Below the pieces are notes generated by a model. The model made no database searches. It had not been told where the DNA came from and was given only the letters and a program-made list of their open reading frames with translations. The position numbers were made by a program, and so were the translations under genes. Shown piece by piece: positions 17,493-25,910 of a stretch of DNA of 64,000 bases; position 1 is the stretch's first letter, and every line of letters begins with the position of its first letter. This DNA comes from Desulfovibrionales bacterium (lineage in GTDB: Bacteria > Desulfobacterota > Desulfovibrionia > Desulfovibrionales > Desulfonatronaceae). The DNA is taken from the NCBI GenBank assembly GCA_007693505.1, contig REDL01000056.1, positions 1-64,000 of the forward strand, written 5' to 3'.

Positions 17493-17800
17493 GGCCGTTG
17501 CCGCAGTTCCGCCACGGCCTGCTCCAGGATTTCGAGCCGGGTGCGCAGGGCGTCCAGATCCTGTTTTCTGGCCAAGCCGATATCCTCGAGAATGCGCGCG
17601 GCTTCTTCCTCGCCGCGGACGTTCATGCTGGCCAGTTCTTCAGCAATGCCGGTAGAAAACTGCTCCAACCGGGAACCCGCTCCCCCCGATCCGCCTTGGA
17701 GAGCCTGGGCAATGTGTTCCACCTTGCCGGCCAGCCCCTGGGAGAGCAGCAAGCCCGCACCCAATCCGGTCTGGAATCCTTTCTGAAACAAGTCTGACAC
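17489..17800 (-). CDS. Small helical protein, phasin/coiled-coil-like, unknown function
   Basis: 103 residues. Residues 1-35 (MSDLFQKGFQTGLGAGLLLS onward) form a glycine-dotted amphipathic segment. The last 45 (ARILEDIGLARKQDLDALRT, then a leucine-spaced stretch ending LRQRP) look like a coiled coil. This pattern resembles accessory phasin-like proteins and the small partners often found beside UbiB-type kinases, but I cannot assign a family. It sits 18 bp after the UbiB-type gene and overlaps the epimerase gene by 4 bp, so it is clearly part of the operon. A membrane- or granule-surface adaptor role is speculation. Confidence 0.75.
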   Translation of the reverse strand: MSDLFQKGFQTGLGAGLLLSQGLAGKVEHIAQALQGGSGGAGSRLEQFSTGIAEELASMNVRGEEEAARILEDIGLARKQDLDALRTRLEILEQAVAELRQRP

Positions 17801-17818
17801 GTATTCCTCCCGCCGGGG

Positions 17819-19483
17819 TTACGTTCCCCGAAACATTTTCCAGGCCAGCCAAAGGCCGAGGAGCCCGGACACGCTGAATCCGGCCACGCCCAATGCGGGC
17901 ACGCCGTTCCAATGCGGACCCACATCCGAAATGTAGACCAGGGACGACCCGATGATCAACGCCGCGGTGATCAACGCCCCACCGAGACGGTTGCCGATCA
18001 TCCGGAGTTGGTCGGGCAACTGGCCAAAATCGCTCTGGTGCAATTCCACAGCCAGCTTGCCAGCCACGGCCGTGTCCAGGAGTTTGGTCAGTCGCTTGGG
18101 CAGGTTGACCAATTCGTCGAGGCGCTGTTCCAGATCGCCGAGTGTGGATTTGTCGGACAAACCGGGAATCAACCGACGCACGGCAAATCGTGCGGCCACG
18201 GGGCGCAATGCATCCATGGAGTCGAAGTCCGGATCGATGACCCGGCCGGCAGCCTCGATGGAGAGCAGCGCTCTGGCCATCAGGATGTAGTCGGAGCGCA
18301 GGAAGATTTCGTATTCCCGGCAAATATTGGTCAGGTCCAGCAGAAACCGGCCAAGATTGACCTCATCCAGTGGAACCCGCATACCTTCCATGATGAACAT
18401 GATGTCGGTCTGAAAACGTTGCACATCCATCAGGGGAGGGACGCTGACGGCCATCTCCATGGCCACCTGGGCCACCTTGCCGGCATCGTTTTTGGCCAAA
18501 GCCACGATGTAGTCCACCAGGGCCGCGCGCATCCCGGGGGTCAGGCGGCCGCACATGCCGAAGTCAAAAAAGCAGATCTTGTCTTCGTCCACAACGCGCA
18601 GGTTACCCAGGTGTGGATCAGCATGAAAAAAACCGTATTCGAGCATCTGACGCACTGCGGCATTGAGTCCGAGCAAGGCCAAATCCCGACGGGATTCCGG
18701 CGCTCCCTGAAACATGTCCAGGCGCCGCCCTTGGACAAAGTCCATGACCAAAACGCTTTCCCGGGCCAGATCCTGGTGCACCTTTGGCGCGAAAATCCTG
18801 GGCTCATCCGCGAAAATCTGGTTGAAAAAGAGCATGCTTCGGGCTTCGTTGGTGAAGTCGATTTCCCGTAGAAGTGACTTGCGGACCTCGGCGACCACGT
18901 CCGGCAGTCGCGCCGAGCGCAGGGCCACAACCCGCTCGTTGGCCAATCCGGCCAGGAATGCCATGATTTCCAGATCAGCGGCCAGGATTTTTCTGATTCC
19001 AGGCCGGCGAACCTTGACCGCCACCAAGGCCCCGGAGTCCTTGCGCCGGGCCCGGTGGACCTGAGAAAGGGATGCGGCGGCCACCGGCTCGGATTCAAAT
19101 TCCGTGAACAGGTTTTCCAGCGCGGTCCCGTAGGTTTCCTCGACAACCCGACGAACATCCTCTAGCCGTTCGCGCCGGACATCCTCCTGCAGCCCCTTGA
19201 GTTCGTCACACAGCTCAAGGGGAATCAGGTCCGGCCGCATGGAAAGCAGCTGTCCGATCTTCACCGTAGCCGGGCCGAGTTCCTCGATGACCCGTCGCAA
19301 ACGCGCAGCCGGGGTCAGGTCCCTGGAAACCGTGCAGGCTCTGCGGCAGCTCCAAGGAAACCGGCTCAAGCCGAGCTGGGCCAGCAGGCTGCCGAAACCA
19401 TACTTGACCAGCTTGCCGGCAATAACGGCAAACCGAGCTGTGGCGGTCAATCTGCCGGCATGGAGGGAGTGGGGTGAGGCCAT
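17819..19483 (-). CDS. ABC1/UbiB family atypical protein kinase-like ATPase
   Basis: 554 residues from the ATG at 19483, which has GGAG 9 bp upstream (the frame is open to 19519). UbiB hallmarks: TVKIGQLLSMRPDLIP (KxGQ), AAASLSQVHRARR (Ala-rich loop), ALVAVKVRRPG (Lys), FFHADPHLGNL and FFDFGMCGRLTPGMR (DFG equivalent). Two C-terminal membrane helices (ALITAALIIGSSLVYI and GVAGFSVSGLLGLWLAWKMF) anchor it. UbiB/COQ8 proteins are ATPases that support extraction or biosynthesis of isoprenoid quinones and other lipids. As first gene of the cluster it suggests that the pathway handles a very hydrophobic molecule. This organism would be expected to use menaquinone, so a ubiquinone role is unlikely. 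Confidence 0.9.
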   Translation of the reverse strand: MASPHSLHAGRLTATARFAVIAGKLVKYGFGSLLAQLGLSRFPWSCRRACTVSRDLTPAARLRRVIEELGPATVKIGQLLSMRPDLIPLELCDELKGLQEDVRRERLEDVRRVVEETYGTALENLFTEFESEPVAAASLSQVHRARRKDSGALVAVKVRRPGIRKILAADLEIMAFLAGLANERVVALRSARLPDVVAEVRKSLLREIDFTNEARSMLFFNQIFADEPRIFAPKVHQDLARESVLVMDFVQGRRLDMFQGAPESRRDLALLGLNAAVRQMLEYGFFHADPHLGNLRVVDEDKICFFDFGMCGRLTPGMRAALVDYIVALAKNDAGKVAQVAMEMAVSVPPLMDVQRFQTDIMFIMEGMRVPLDEVNLGRFLLDLTNICREYEIFLRSDYILMARALLSIEAAGRVIDPDFDSMDALRPVAARFAVRRLIPGLSDKSTLGDLEQRLDELVNLPKRLTKLLDTAVAGKLAVELHQSDFGQLPDQLRMIGNRLGGALITAALIIGSSLVYISDVGPHWNGVPALGVAGFSVSGLLGLWLAWKMFRGT

Positions 19484-19674
19484 GGTTGTGATCTCCGGGC
19501 ATGCTTGCTCAGTACGCAACCGTGCAACAAAAACATGCGATTATGCCTATGCTAGAAGAATCATCCTGGGGAGTCCAGAAATATCGCACCGTGCGCCGAT
19601 TACGCATCCCGGAACGGTCATTAGCCAATCTTTCACGGTTGACTTTGCTTCAGGCAGAGTCCACCTTGCCGGAT

Positions 19675-20697
19675 ATGGATACCAAGCCCGCAAGTGCTCA
19701 CTGGGAAAAGCCGAACAAGCCCACTGGACATGCACAAAGCCATGTCCGCGGGACAGGAAGCCCTCCCTCCAGGCTCTTGCGGGTAGCCGCGTGGCTGCAG
19801 GCAGCCCGGCTGCCCGCACAGCTGTACATCTTCTGGCCGTTATTGCTGGGACAATCTCTGGCCACTGCCCAGGGGATGTCCCTGTCCTGGAGCGCTTTGC
19901 TGGCATGCCAGGGGTATGGGCTGGCCATGCAGCTCTTCATCGTCTTTGCCAATGACGTCGCGGACAAGGAAACCGATGCCCTGAATAGGACCGCCACGCC
20001 GTTTTCCGGCGGCTCCAGGGTGCTGGTCAATGGAGTTCTCACCCCGGAAGAACTCGGTCGGGCCGCGCTGGCGTGTGCCATGGTTTGTCTCTTACTGGGC
20101 TTGGTCCTGCGCGTCCTCTCCGGAACATGGACACCGTCGCTGTTGATCCTCACCGGCTTGGGTCTGCTCTGGGCCTACAGCTTTCGTCCCTTGAGGCTCT
20201 CCTATCGTGGTGGCGGAGAAATCTTGCAGATGTTCGGTGTCGGCACCATTCTGCCATTGATCGGTTATTCCGCCCAGTCCGGTGGCCTGACAGGAATGGA
20301 TTGGACAATGCTGGGCCCACTGCTGCCGCTTTCCCTGGCCTGCGCCATGAGTACCGCACTTCCGGACGCGCCCTCGGACGCCCAAAGCGCCAAGCGAACC
20401 AGTGCCGTGGTCTTCGGGGTCCGGACCGCGCAGGATTTGATCCTGGTACTGAACATATTGGCCCTGGGGTTGTTCACGGCATGGGCTTTCCGGGGGGCGT
20501 ACGCCGGGATGATTCTTGCGCAAGGGCCGCTGATTCCCGGCATGGTCCTGGGAGTCTGGGCCGCGATTCTCCTGGCCGCCTGGCGAATGCGCCACCCGCG
20601 CCCGGGAACCTTGGCCATGTCCTGGTTCGTCGCTCTGCAGATCATTTTTTTTCTGGCGCCGGTGATCGGCCTGACCGCGCTGCTGTTGCGGAGCTAG
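19675..20697 (+). CDS. UbiA family prenyltransferase
   Basis: 340 residues from the ATG at 19675; the frame is open from 19501, but that part is poorly hydrophobic and overlaps the promoter region of the divergent UbiB gene. About eight membrane helices follow. The first Asp motif is FANDVADKETDALN (about residue 92), and the second is ALPDAPSDAQSAKRTS, both needed to bind Mg-diphosphate. UbiA enzymes transfer polyprenyl groups to aromatic or other acceptors in the membrane. The sequence is closer to MenA-like members than to UbiA proper, but the acceptor is not readable. It is divergent from the UbiB/SDR/exporter cluster, suggesting a shared pathway. Confidence 0.85.
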   Translation: MDTKPASAHWEKPNKPTGHAQSHVRGTGSPPSRLLRVAAWLQAARLPAQLYIFWPLLLGQSLATAQGMSLSWSALLACQGYGLAMQLFIVFANDVADKETDALNRTATPFSGGSRVLVNGVLTPEELGRAALACAMVCLLLGLVLRVLSGTWTPSLLILTGLGLLWAYSFRPLRLSYRGGGEILQMFGVGTILPLIGYSAQSGGLTGMDWTMLGPLLPLSLACAMSTALPDAPSDAQSAKRTSAVVFGVRTAQDLILVLNILALGLFTAWAFRGAYAGMILAQGPLIPGMVLGVWAAILLAAWRMRHPRPGTLAMSWFVALQIIFFLAPVIGLTALLLRS

Positions 20698-20743
20698 AGC
20701 CCAAACAGATCAGGCAGCACGGCGCAGCCTTGAAGCCGACGTA

Positions 20744-21964
20744 TTACTCCCGGACCGTCCCCATGACCACATAAACCGGGTCGCTGGTCACGGTCTGCTC
20801 GATGTGCGGATCATCCTCGGGTCGCCACCAGTTGCGGATACTCACGGTGCGTAACTTGTCGAGACTCGGGCAGGTTTGGAAGTATTCCAGGACAAGGCCG
20901 ATGCGTTCGAACTCGTGCAGATCCATCCAGAGCCGGACCGCCTTGGTCGGGAACCAGCGATTGGAAAACCCCACCAGAAGTCGACCTCCGGGGCGCAAAA
21001 CCCGGACACATTCGGCGATGATTTGCAGAGGGCTGGTCAGGTATTCGATGGAGAGGCTGCACACCACGGCATGGAATGACTGTTCCGGGAAGGGCAGTTC
21101 CGGCGAGGCGTTCAGATCGTGGGTCACGTGTTCGGCCAGGCGGGGATTGGCGTCCATTTCTTCTCGATTCATTCCCAATCCCGTGATGCGCAGGTCGGGG
21201 GTTTCCGGCAAATGGGACTGCACGCTGCTCATCAAATCCAGGATCTTTGCTCCGGGAGGCAGACCGCTCAAGGCGGCCGCGTAAGTCTGTTTCAGGAATT
21301 CTCCGGCCTGGGTGTCCACATGGCCGATGATCCGGGGGGGGGCGTAAAACAGCGTGTCGTCGGACTCGTCCAGGCGACGCAGACCGTTTTGGAGGTCGAA
21401 GTGGGTCGGTCGTCCGTCATGGCGGCCCTGCATGCCTGGCCCGTTGTCCACGACATCTTCCAGCCACGAGGTCAGTCGCCCTCCGGTTTCGGTGATCTTG
21501 TCCGCCATGTCCAGGATCGTGGCCGAAAGGCGCAGCGGGTGGCCGGCCAAGGGGTGGTTCAGATCTGCGACCATGGTCGTCTCATCCATGTCGATGATCC
21601 GTCCTGGCCGGATGTCCTGGGGAAAAATCCCGATAATGTCTCCAAGCATGCCCCGGGGGTAGAACCGGCCACAAGCCGGCTCGATGGCTCTGCCGCCTAC
21701 GGTTCTGCGGCGGAAGCCGGATCGGGGCAGACGGTGAACCTGTCGCGGGTCGTAATCCGCTATGGCCTGCCCCGGAGAGTAGGCCAGTTCCACGGTATCG
21801 CCGGCTGACATGCCCAGCAGGGCCTCCTTGAGCCCGGGGGGGAAAACGTCGCGCCAAAGGTTCACGCGCCGGGCCAGATAGCGCTCAAGGTGTTCGGCTT
21901 CCGGGCTTTGCCAGGCCAGGGCCAGTTCCAACGTCGTCAAACTGTGATCACTGAGACCGCTCAC
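20744..21964 (-). CDS. Fusion of SlyD-like FKBP domain and SAM-dependent methyltransferase
   Basis: 406 residues. Residues about 48-155 match a SlyD-type peptidyl-prolyl isomerase: GMSAGDTVELAYSPGQAIAD, YDPRQVHRLPRSGF and DLNHPLAGHPLRLSATILDM (compare the NHxLAGxxLxFxVxV strand of SlyD). Residues about 195-400 are a class I methyltransferase with a motif I that lacks the glycine-rich loop (AKILDLMSSVQSHLPE), then GLGMNREEMDANP, HDLNASPELPFPEQSFHAVV and VLRPGGRLLVGFSNRWFPTK. The methyl acceptor is unknown. The gene ends 46 bp from the convergent UbiA gene. Joining the two domains suggests methylation of a protein or a folding-coupled step, which is inference. Confidence 0.85.
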   Translation of the reverse strand: MSGLSDHSLTTLELALAWQSPEAEHLERYLARRVNLWRDVFPPGLKEALLGMSAGDTVELAYSPGQAIADYDPRQVHRLPRSGFRRRTVGGRAIEPACGRFYPRGMLGDIIGIFPQDIRPGRIIDMDETTMVADLNHPLAGHPLRLSATILDMADKITETGGRLTSWLEDVVDNGPGMQGRHDGRPTHFDLQNGLRRLDESDDTLFYAPPRIIGHVDTQAGEFLKQTYAAALSGLPPGAKILDLMSSVQSHLPETPDLRITGLGMNREEMDANPRLAEHVTHDLNASPELPFPEQSFHAVVCSLSIEYLTSPLQIIAECVRVLRPGGRLLVGFSNRWFPTKAVRLWMDLHEFERIGLVLEYFQTCPSLDKLRTVSIRNWWRPEDDPHIEQTVTSDPVYVVMGTVRE

Positions 21965-22012
21965 GCAATCCTGCTTTGCTCACCCTGAATGGGGTTCAAA
22001 TGTTGATACGAA

Positions 22013-22037
22013 TCAGGGCGGCATGACGCCGCCCTGA
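22013..22037. terminator. Strong hairpin after the EF-G-like gene
   Basis: TCAGGGCGGC and GCCGCCCTGA make a perfect 10-bp stem with an ATGAC loop, 31 bp beyond the EF-G-like stop codon and 48 bp upstream of the next gene on the same strand. In the direction of transcription no clear T-run follows, so it may be an RNA-stability or attenuator hairpin rather than a complete terminator. Confidence 0.45.
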
Positions 22038-22067
22038 AAAACCATTTCAGACTCACGCCCGGAACGG

Positions 22068-24128
22068 CTATTCCTCTTTTGCCTTGGAATCGGCCACGAC
22101 TTTTTCCGCCACCGGCGGCGGGCACTCCTCGTAGTGGTCGAATTCCATGACAAAAGTGCCCTGCCCTCCGGTCATGGAGCGCAGCGTGGGGGCGTACTCC
22201 AAAACCTCGGACATGGGCACGTGCGCGCGAATTTCGGTGACCCCGGCGTGGGAGTCCGTGCCCAGGACCTTGCCTCGGCGGCTGGAAAGATCACCGATAA
22301 TATCACCCATGAATTCGTCAGGCGTGTACACGGACATCAGCACGATAGGCTCGAGAAGTTGGATTTTGGCTTCCTCGGCACCTTTCTTGAAGGCCAGCGA
22401 GCCGGCCACCTTGAAGGCCATTTCCGAAGAATCCACGGTGTGGAAGGAGCCGTCAAACAGGGTGACCTTGAAGTCTACCAGAGGATATCCTGCCAGGACA
22501 CCGCGTTGGCTCGCCTCCTGGATGCCCTTGTCCACGGCGGGGATGTACTGCCGGGGAATGGCCCCGCCGACGATGGCGTCCACGAATTCGTAGCCCGTTC
22601 CCCTGGGCAGGGGTTCCATCCGGATCCAGCAGTCGCCAAACTGGCCCCGGCCGCCGGATTGTTTCTTGTGTCGACCCTGGACCTCGGCCCGGCCTTTGAT
22701 GGTTTCCCGGTAAGGAACCTTGGGCGGCTTGAGGATGATGTTCACCTTGTAGCGGCGACGGCATTTCTCCACCGCGGTCTCGATATGCATCTGTCCCATG
22801 CCGGACAAGAGCATTTCCCCGGTCTCCTCGCCCCGGGACAGAAGCAAGGTAACGTCTTCGTCCAAAAGCTTCTGTACCGCGGCGTAAACCTTGTCTTCCT
22901 CTCCTTTTTCCTCAGCCCCCAGGGCATAGGTGATCATGCTTGTGGGCAGTTGCGGCGCTGCCAGATGGAAAGGCTTTTTCTCGTCGCAGAGGGTGTCTGC
23001 GGTGGCCGTGCTCTTCAGCTTGGCCACGGCAAGGATGGCCCCAGGCCCCAATGGTTCCTTGCAGGGCACGGTGGTCTTGCCCTGCAAGAGCAGGAGCTGA
23101 CCAAGGCGCTCCTTGGCGTCCTTCCCGGGATTGAACAGGGCCTGATCCGGTGTTACCACGCCAGAAAGGACACGCAAGACACTCAACTGCCCGGTGAAAG
23201 GGTCGGCAATGGTCTTGAAAACAAAGCAGGAAACTGGCGCATCGGGGCTGGAGGGGCGCTGGGCGTCTTCCGTGCCGGGCCATTCCGGATGGTCCAAGGG
23301 CGAGGGCAAAAGATCTTGAATCACGTCCAGAACCAGCGGGCCGCCCCGGTTGGCCAGGGCCGCGCACGCCGTCACCGGTACCAGTTCTCCGGAAAGCACG
23401 CCCTTGCGCAGGGCCGCCTGCATCTCCGGAAGCGTCAGCGCACCCTCTTCCAGATACTTTTCCATCAATTCTTCATCACTTTCCGCGATGTTCTCCATCA
23501 TGGTTTCTCGAAGGGTCGCCACCTGGTCGGCCACCTCTCCAGGCATCTCACCTGGCTTGAGGTTTCCGGCATCATCGAAAAACAAGGCCTGTTCGGCCAA
23601 CACATCCACCACACCCTTGAAGTCGGCCTCGGTGCCCAGGGGCAGATGCAGCAGAACCGGCTTGATACCCAGGATATCCTGCAACCCCCCGAACGCCATT
23701 TCAAAATTGGCTCGATCCCGGTCCATCTTGTTGATCACTACCATGGCCGGCAGTCCGGCCTTTTTGACTTCAGCCCAGAATCGCTTGGTCAGGGGCTTGA
23801 CGCCGTCCACCGCGTCGATCACGAAGACCGCACCGTCCGCGGCGGCCAGGAGATAGGGCAGATCTCCGCAGAAGTTGTTGTCTCCCGGTGCGTCAATCAA
23901 GAAATGTTGATTTTTTTTCCAGGAATAGTGGCCGAATCCCGGCTGAATGCCCCCCCGGCGCTTGACTTCCTCGGGCTCGTAATCCAGGCAGGTTGTGCCC
24001 TCGTCGACCTTGCCCAGGCGACTGACCACCGAGGTGGTGTACAGCAACATTTCGGCCACGGAGGTTTTTCCGCTGCCTCCATGTCCGACCAGGGCGTATG
24101 TGCGTTGGGTATTGAGCTTATCCTGCAT
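22068..24128 (-). CDS. EF-G-like translational GTPase paralogue
   Basis: 686 residues with full EF-G domain layout: GTPase (1-285), domain II, III, IV (RGQFGDCWIRMEPLP, about 490) and V (PMSEVLEYAPTLRSMTGGQG, about 640). The P-loop is GHGGSGKTS at 15-23 rather than AHIDAGKTT, and the G3 motif reads DAPGD (79-83), so the position of the catalytic His of EF-G and EF-Tu is Asp. G4 NKMD is at 133-136. This places it with the EF-G2-type paralogues whose job is not the main translocation step. It is followed by a hairpin; the upstream neighbour is divergent. Confidence 0.88.
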   Translation of the reverse strand: MQDKLNTQRTYALVGHGGSGKTSVAEMLLYTTSVVSRLGKVDEGTTCLDYEPEEVKRRGGIQPGFGHYSWKKNQHFLIDAPGDNNFCGDLPYLLAAADGAVFVIDAVDGVKPLTKRFWAEVKKAGLPAMVVINKMDRDRANFEMAFGGLQDILGIKPVLLHLPLGTEADFKGVVDVLAEQALFFDDAGNLKPGEMPGEVADQVATLRETMMENIAESDEELMEKYLEEGALTLPEMQAALRKGVLSGELVPVTACAALANRGGPLVLDVIQDLLPSPLDHPEWPGTEDAQRPSSPDAPVSCFVFKTIADPFTGQLSVLRVLSGVVTPDQALFNPGKDAKERLGQLLLLQGKTTVPCKEPLGPGAILAVAKLKSTATADTLCDEKKPFHLAAPQLPTSMITYALGAEEKGEEDKVYAAVQKLLDEDVTLLLSRGEETGEMLLSGMGQMHIETAVEKCRRRYKVNIILKPPKVPYRETIKGRAEVQGRHKKQSGGRGQFGDCWIRMEPLPRGTGYEFVDAIVGGAIPRQYIPAVDKGIQEASQRGVLAGYPLVDFKVTLFDGSFHTVDSSEMAFKVAGSLAFKKGAEEAKIQLLEPIVLMSVYTPDEFMGDIIGDLSSRRGKVLGTDSHAGVTEIRAHVPMSEVLEYAPTLRSMTGGQGTFVMEFDHYEECPPPVAEKVVADSKAKEE

Positions 24129-24345
24129 TCGGCCTCCTTCAGGAAAGGTGTTGGTTGAGATTGGCGGCAGAAAGCGCGCACCGTCACGTCGTTTTTGTCG
24201 CGGATTTTGCGACGATCATGACCGGCTGCGCGCCACAGACCTGCCTGGGAGCATCTCCGGAGCAGGCAGGTTTGTGGATGATGCGTTGTTGTCAGCTTTG
24301 GACCTATAGAGACGGGGTTGAAAGAATGTCAAGGGAGGGGCGCAA

Positions 24346-25377
24346 ATGGCAGAGTGGATAAGGGTTTATGCGTCTCGGTTGGATTGCTCCGGGCCGAATC
24401 TGTTCTGGGCTGTTCCGCCAACAGAAGGGCTGATTTGGTCCCTGCGGGAAATGGGTCAGCTGGAGCCTGTCCTGGTTCGTGCCCGTGCCGCCCAAGACGT
24501 TCAAGACATCCATGCCGCCCTGGGTGGAGGATACGTGCTTTTGTCCGGATATCAGCGCGTGGCCGCCTTGGCTGTGGAGGGGCGGGAAATCGTTGCCGGC
24601 TGTTTGTCCGGTTCAGGCTCCGCGCTGGAGGACGGCCTGATTTACCTGCATGCCAATCTGCATCGTCCCCTGAATGAATCCATGCGCATCAAGGCTCTGC
24701 GGTATTTTCAGCCGCTTTTGAGCCAGGAGGAACTGGCCTGGCGCATCGCCGTCCCGCTGGGCCTGCCACCGCGCTCCGGAGCCTGGCGCAAATATCTTGA
24801 TTGGCTGGCCCTGCCGGCATCCTGGGATGATCTGCTTCATCGCGGCAACATTCCCCTCGCCGCAGGAACAACCCTGGCCGGACTCGGCCAGGGTGAGCAA
24901 GAGGCCTTGTGGCCGTATTTTTCGGCCTGGAAATGGTCCCAGAGCCGGGCCGTTCAGTGGCTGGCCATGCTGAAGGAGGTGGCCTTGCAGCGGGGATGGT
25001 CCGTGAATGAAATCCTTGAAGCGGCGTCAGCACCCATGGTTCTGCAGACTGATCTTGCCCCCCAGGATGCCCTGCAGCGTTTGGCCAGCCAAACCAGATC
25101 CCTGCGATATCCCCATTTGGAGCGCATGGAACGCCGCTTCGCGGCCTTGGCCAGGGAGCTGTTCGGTGCTTCTCGGTGGGAAATCACTCCCAGTCAACAT
25201 TTTGAGTCCGATACCGTGGAGCTGCGCCTGCGGGCCCAAAGCCCTGAGGCTCTTCAAACCGCTGCCCATGCGCTGGACCAGGCCCTGCGCATGGGTAGCA
25301 AAGCGGATAGCCCGAAGAAATCCCTTGCGGGGCTGTTTCGGATTGGCTGGGAGGAGGAAGAACAGTCGGGGCCGTAA
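24346..25377 (+). CDS. Orphan ParB/Spo0J-like protein
   Basis: 343 residues. Residues about 25-85 resemble the ParB N-terminal domain: GLIWSLREMGQLEPVLVRAR then GGGYVLLSGYQRVAALAVEG, where the CTP-binding GERR-x-x-A motif is changed to GYQRVAAL. Residues about 115-200 resemble the ParB helix-turn-helix: LSQEELAWRIAVPLGLPPRS, YLDWLALPASWDDLL, HRGNIPLAAGTTL. The last 130 residues match nothing I know. The ATG has GGGAGGGG 5-12 bp upstream. No parA, parS-like cluster or partition operon is nearby, and the gene is divergent from the EF-G-like gene. Function unknown; DNA-binding regulator is a guess. Confidence 0.65.
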   Translation: MAEWIRVYASRLDCSGPNLFWAVPPTEGLIWSLREMGQLEPVLVRARAAQDVQDIHAALGGGYVLLSGYQRVAALAVEGREIVAGCLSGSGSALEDGLIYLHANLHRPLNESMRIKALRYFQPLLSQEELAWRIAVPLGLPPRSGAWRKYLDWLALPASWDDLLHRGNIPLAAGTTLAGLGQGEQEALWPYFSAWKWSQSRAVQWLAMLKEVALQRGWSVNEILEAASAPMVLQTDLAPQDALQRLASQTRSLRYPHLERMERRFAALARELFGASRWEITPSQHFESDTVELRLRAQSPEALQTAAHALDQALRMGSKADSPKKSLAGLFRIGWEEEEQSGP

Positions 25378-25550
25378 GTGGCTTCGGCTGAACGCAACCG
25401 GCTAGGTTGCTGAATTTCAAAAAGCGGTAAACGTGCACCAGGCTGGCGGAAAAAGGGCCACTAAGGGTCGGGCACGTCGCGAAGCTTCGGGCCGTGCGAC
25501 TCCGTGCAGCTGTTCCGTCAACTCGGAGCTGTGCCCCACCCCTTGTGAGG

Positions 25551-25910
25551 CTATTTTTTTTCCAACTCCGCCGCCAACCACTCCTTGATTTCCGGGCTGA
25601 GTTCGTGAATTCCCTTGAGTCTACCGATGGACTCCAGATAGCGTTTGCCCAGTTCCTCGGGCAGGCGTTTTTCGCACAGGGTCGTGGAGCCGTAGTTGGT
25701 CATTTTCATCAGCACCACTTTGGGTTCGTTCCAGGTGTCGATCACGAAGTAGATGGAATACTCGTCCGAGCCACGCACGGGCTGACGCATGGCGTCGTGC
25801 CAATTGTTGTTGCCCCACTCCAGGAACATGGTCACTGCGTCTTCATGGATCATGTCCCAGTTGACCTCATTCAGCCAAGATTTGCAGGCGTCCAGATCAC
25901 TCATGTTCAT
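25551..25910 (-). CDS. Conserved-looking hypothetical protein, 119 residues
   Basis: A compact soluble protein rich in Trp, Glu and Lys (for example SWLNEVNWDMIHEDAVTMFL, then YFVIDTWNEPKVVLMKMTNY, ending LAAELEKK). I cannot name its family. The composition and predicted alpha/beta order look like a real folded protein. The start overlaps the lipocalin gene by 4 bp (25907-25910), so it is translationally coupled to it and probably functionally linked. No signal peptide or metal motif is seen. Confidence 0.75.
   Translation of the reverse strand: MNMSDLDACKSWLNEVNWDMIHEDAVTMFLEWGNNNWHDAMRQPVRGSDEYSIYFVIDTWNEPKVVLMKMTNYGSTTLCEKRLPEELGKRYLESIGRLKGIHELSPEIKEWLAAELEKK

Noticed and set aside
22134-24158. 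674-codon plus-strand open frame opposite the EF-G-like gene
   Set aside because: It mirrors the GC-rich third positions of the true gene; the product has no domain and an odd Gly/His/Gln-rich composition.
25467-25500. Hairpin after the ParB-like gene as terminator
   Set aside because: The arms GTCG-GCACG and CGTGC-GAC pair only with a bulge, and the nearby T-run belongs to the Lys codons and stop of the minus-strand gene at 25551.
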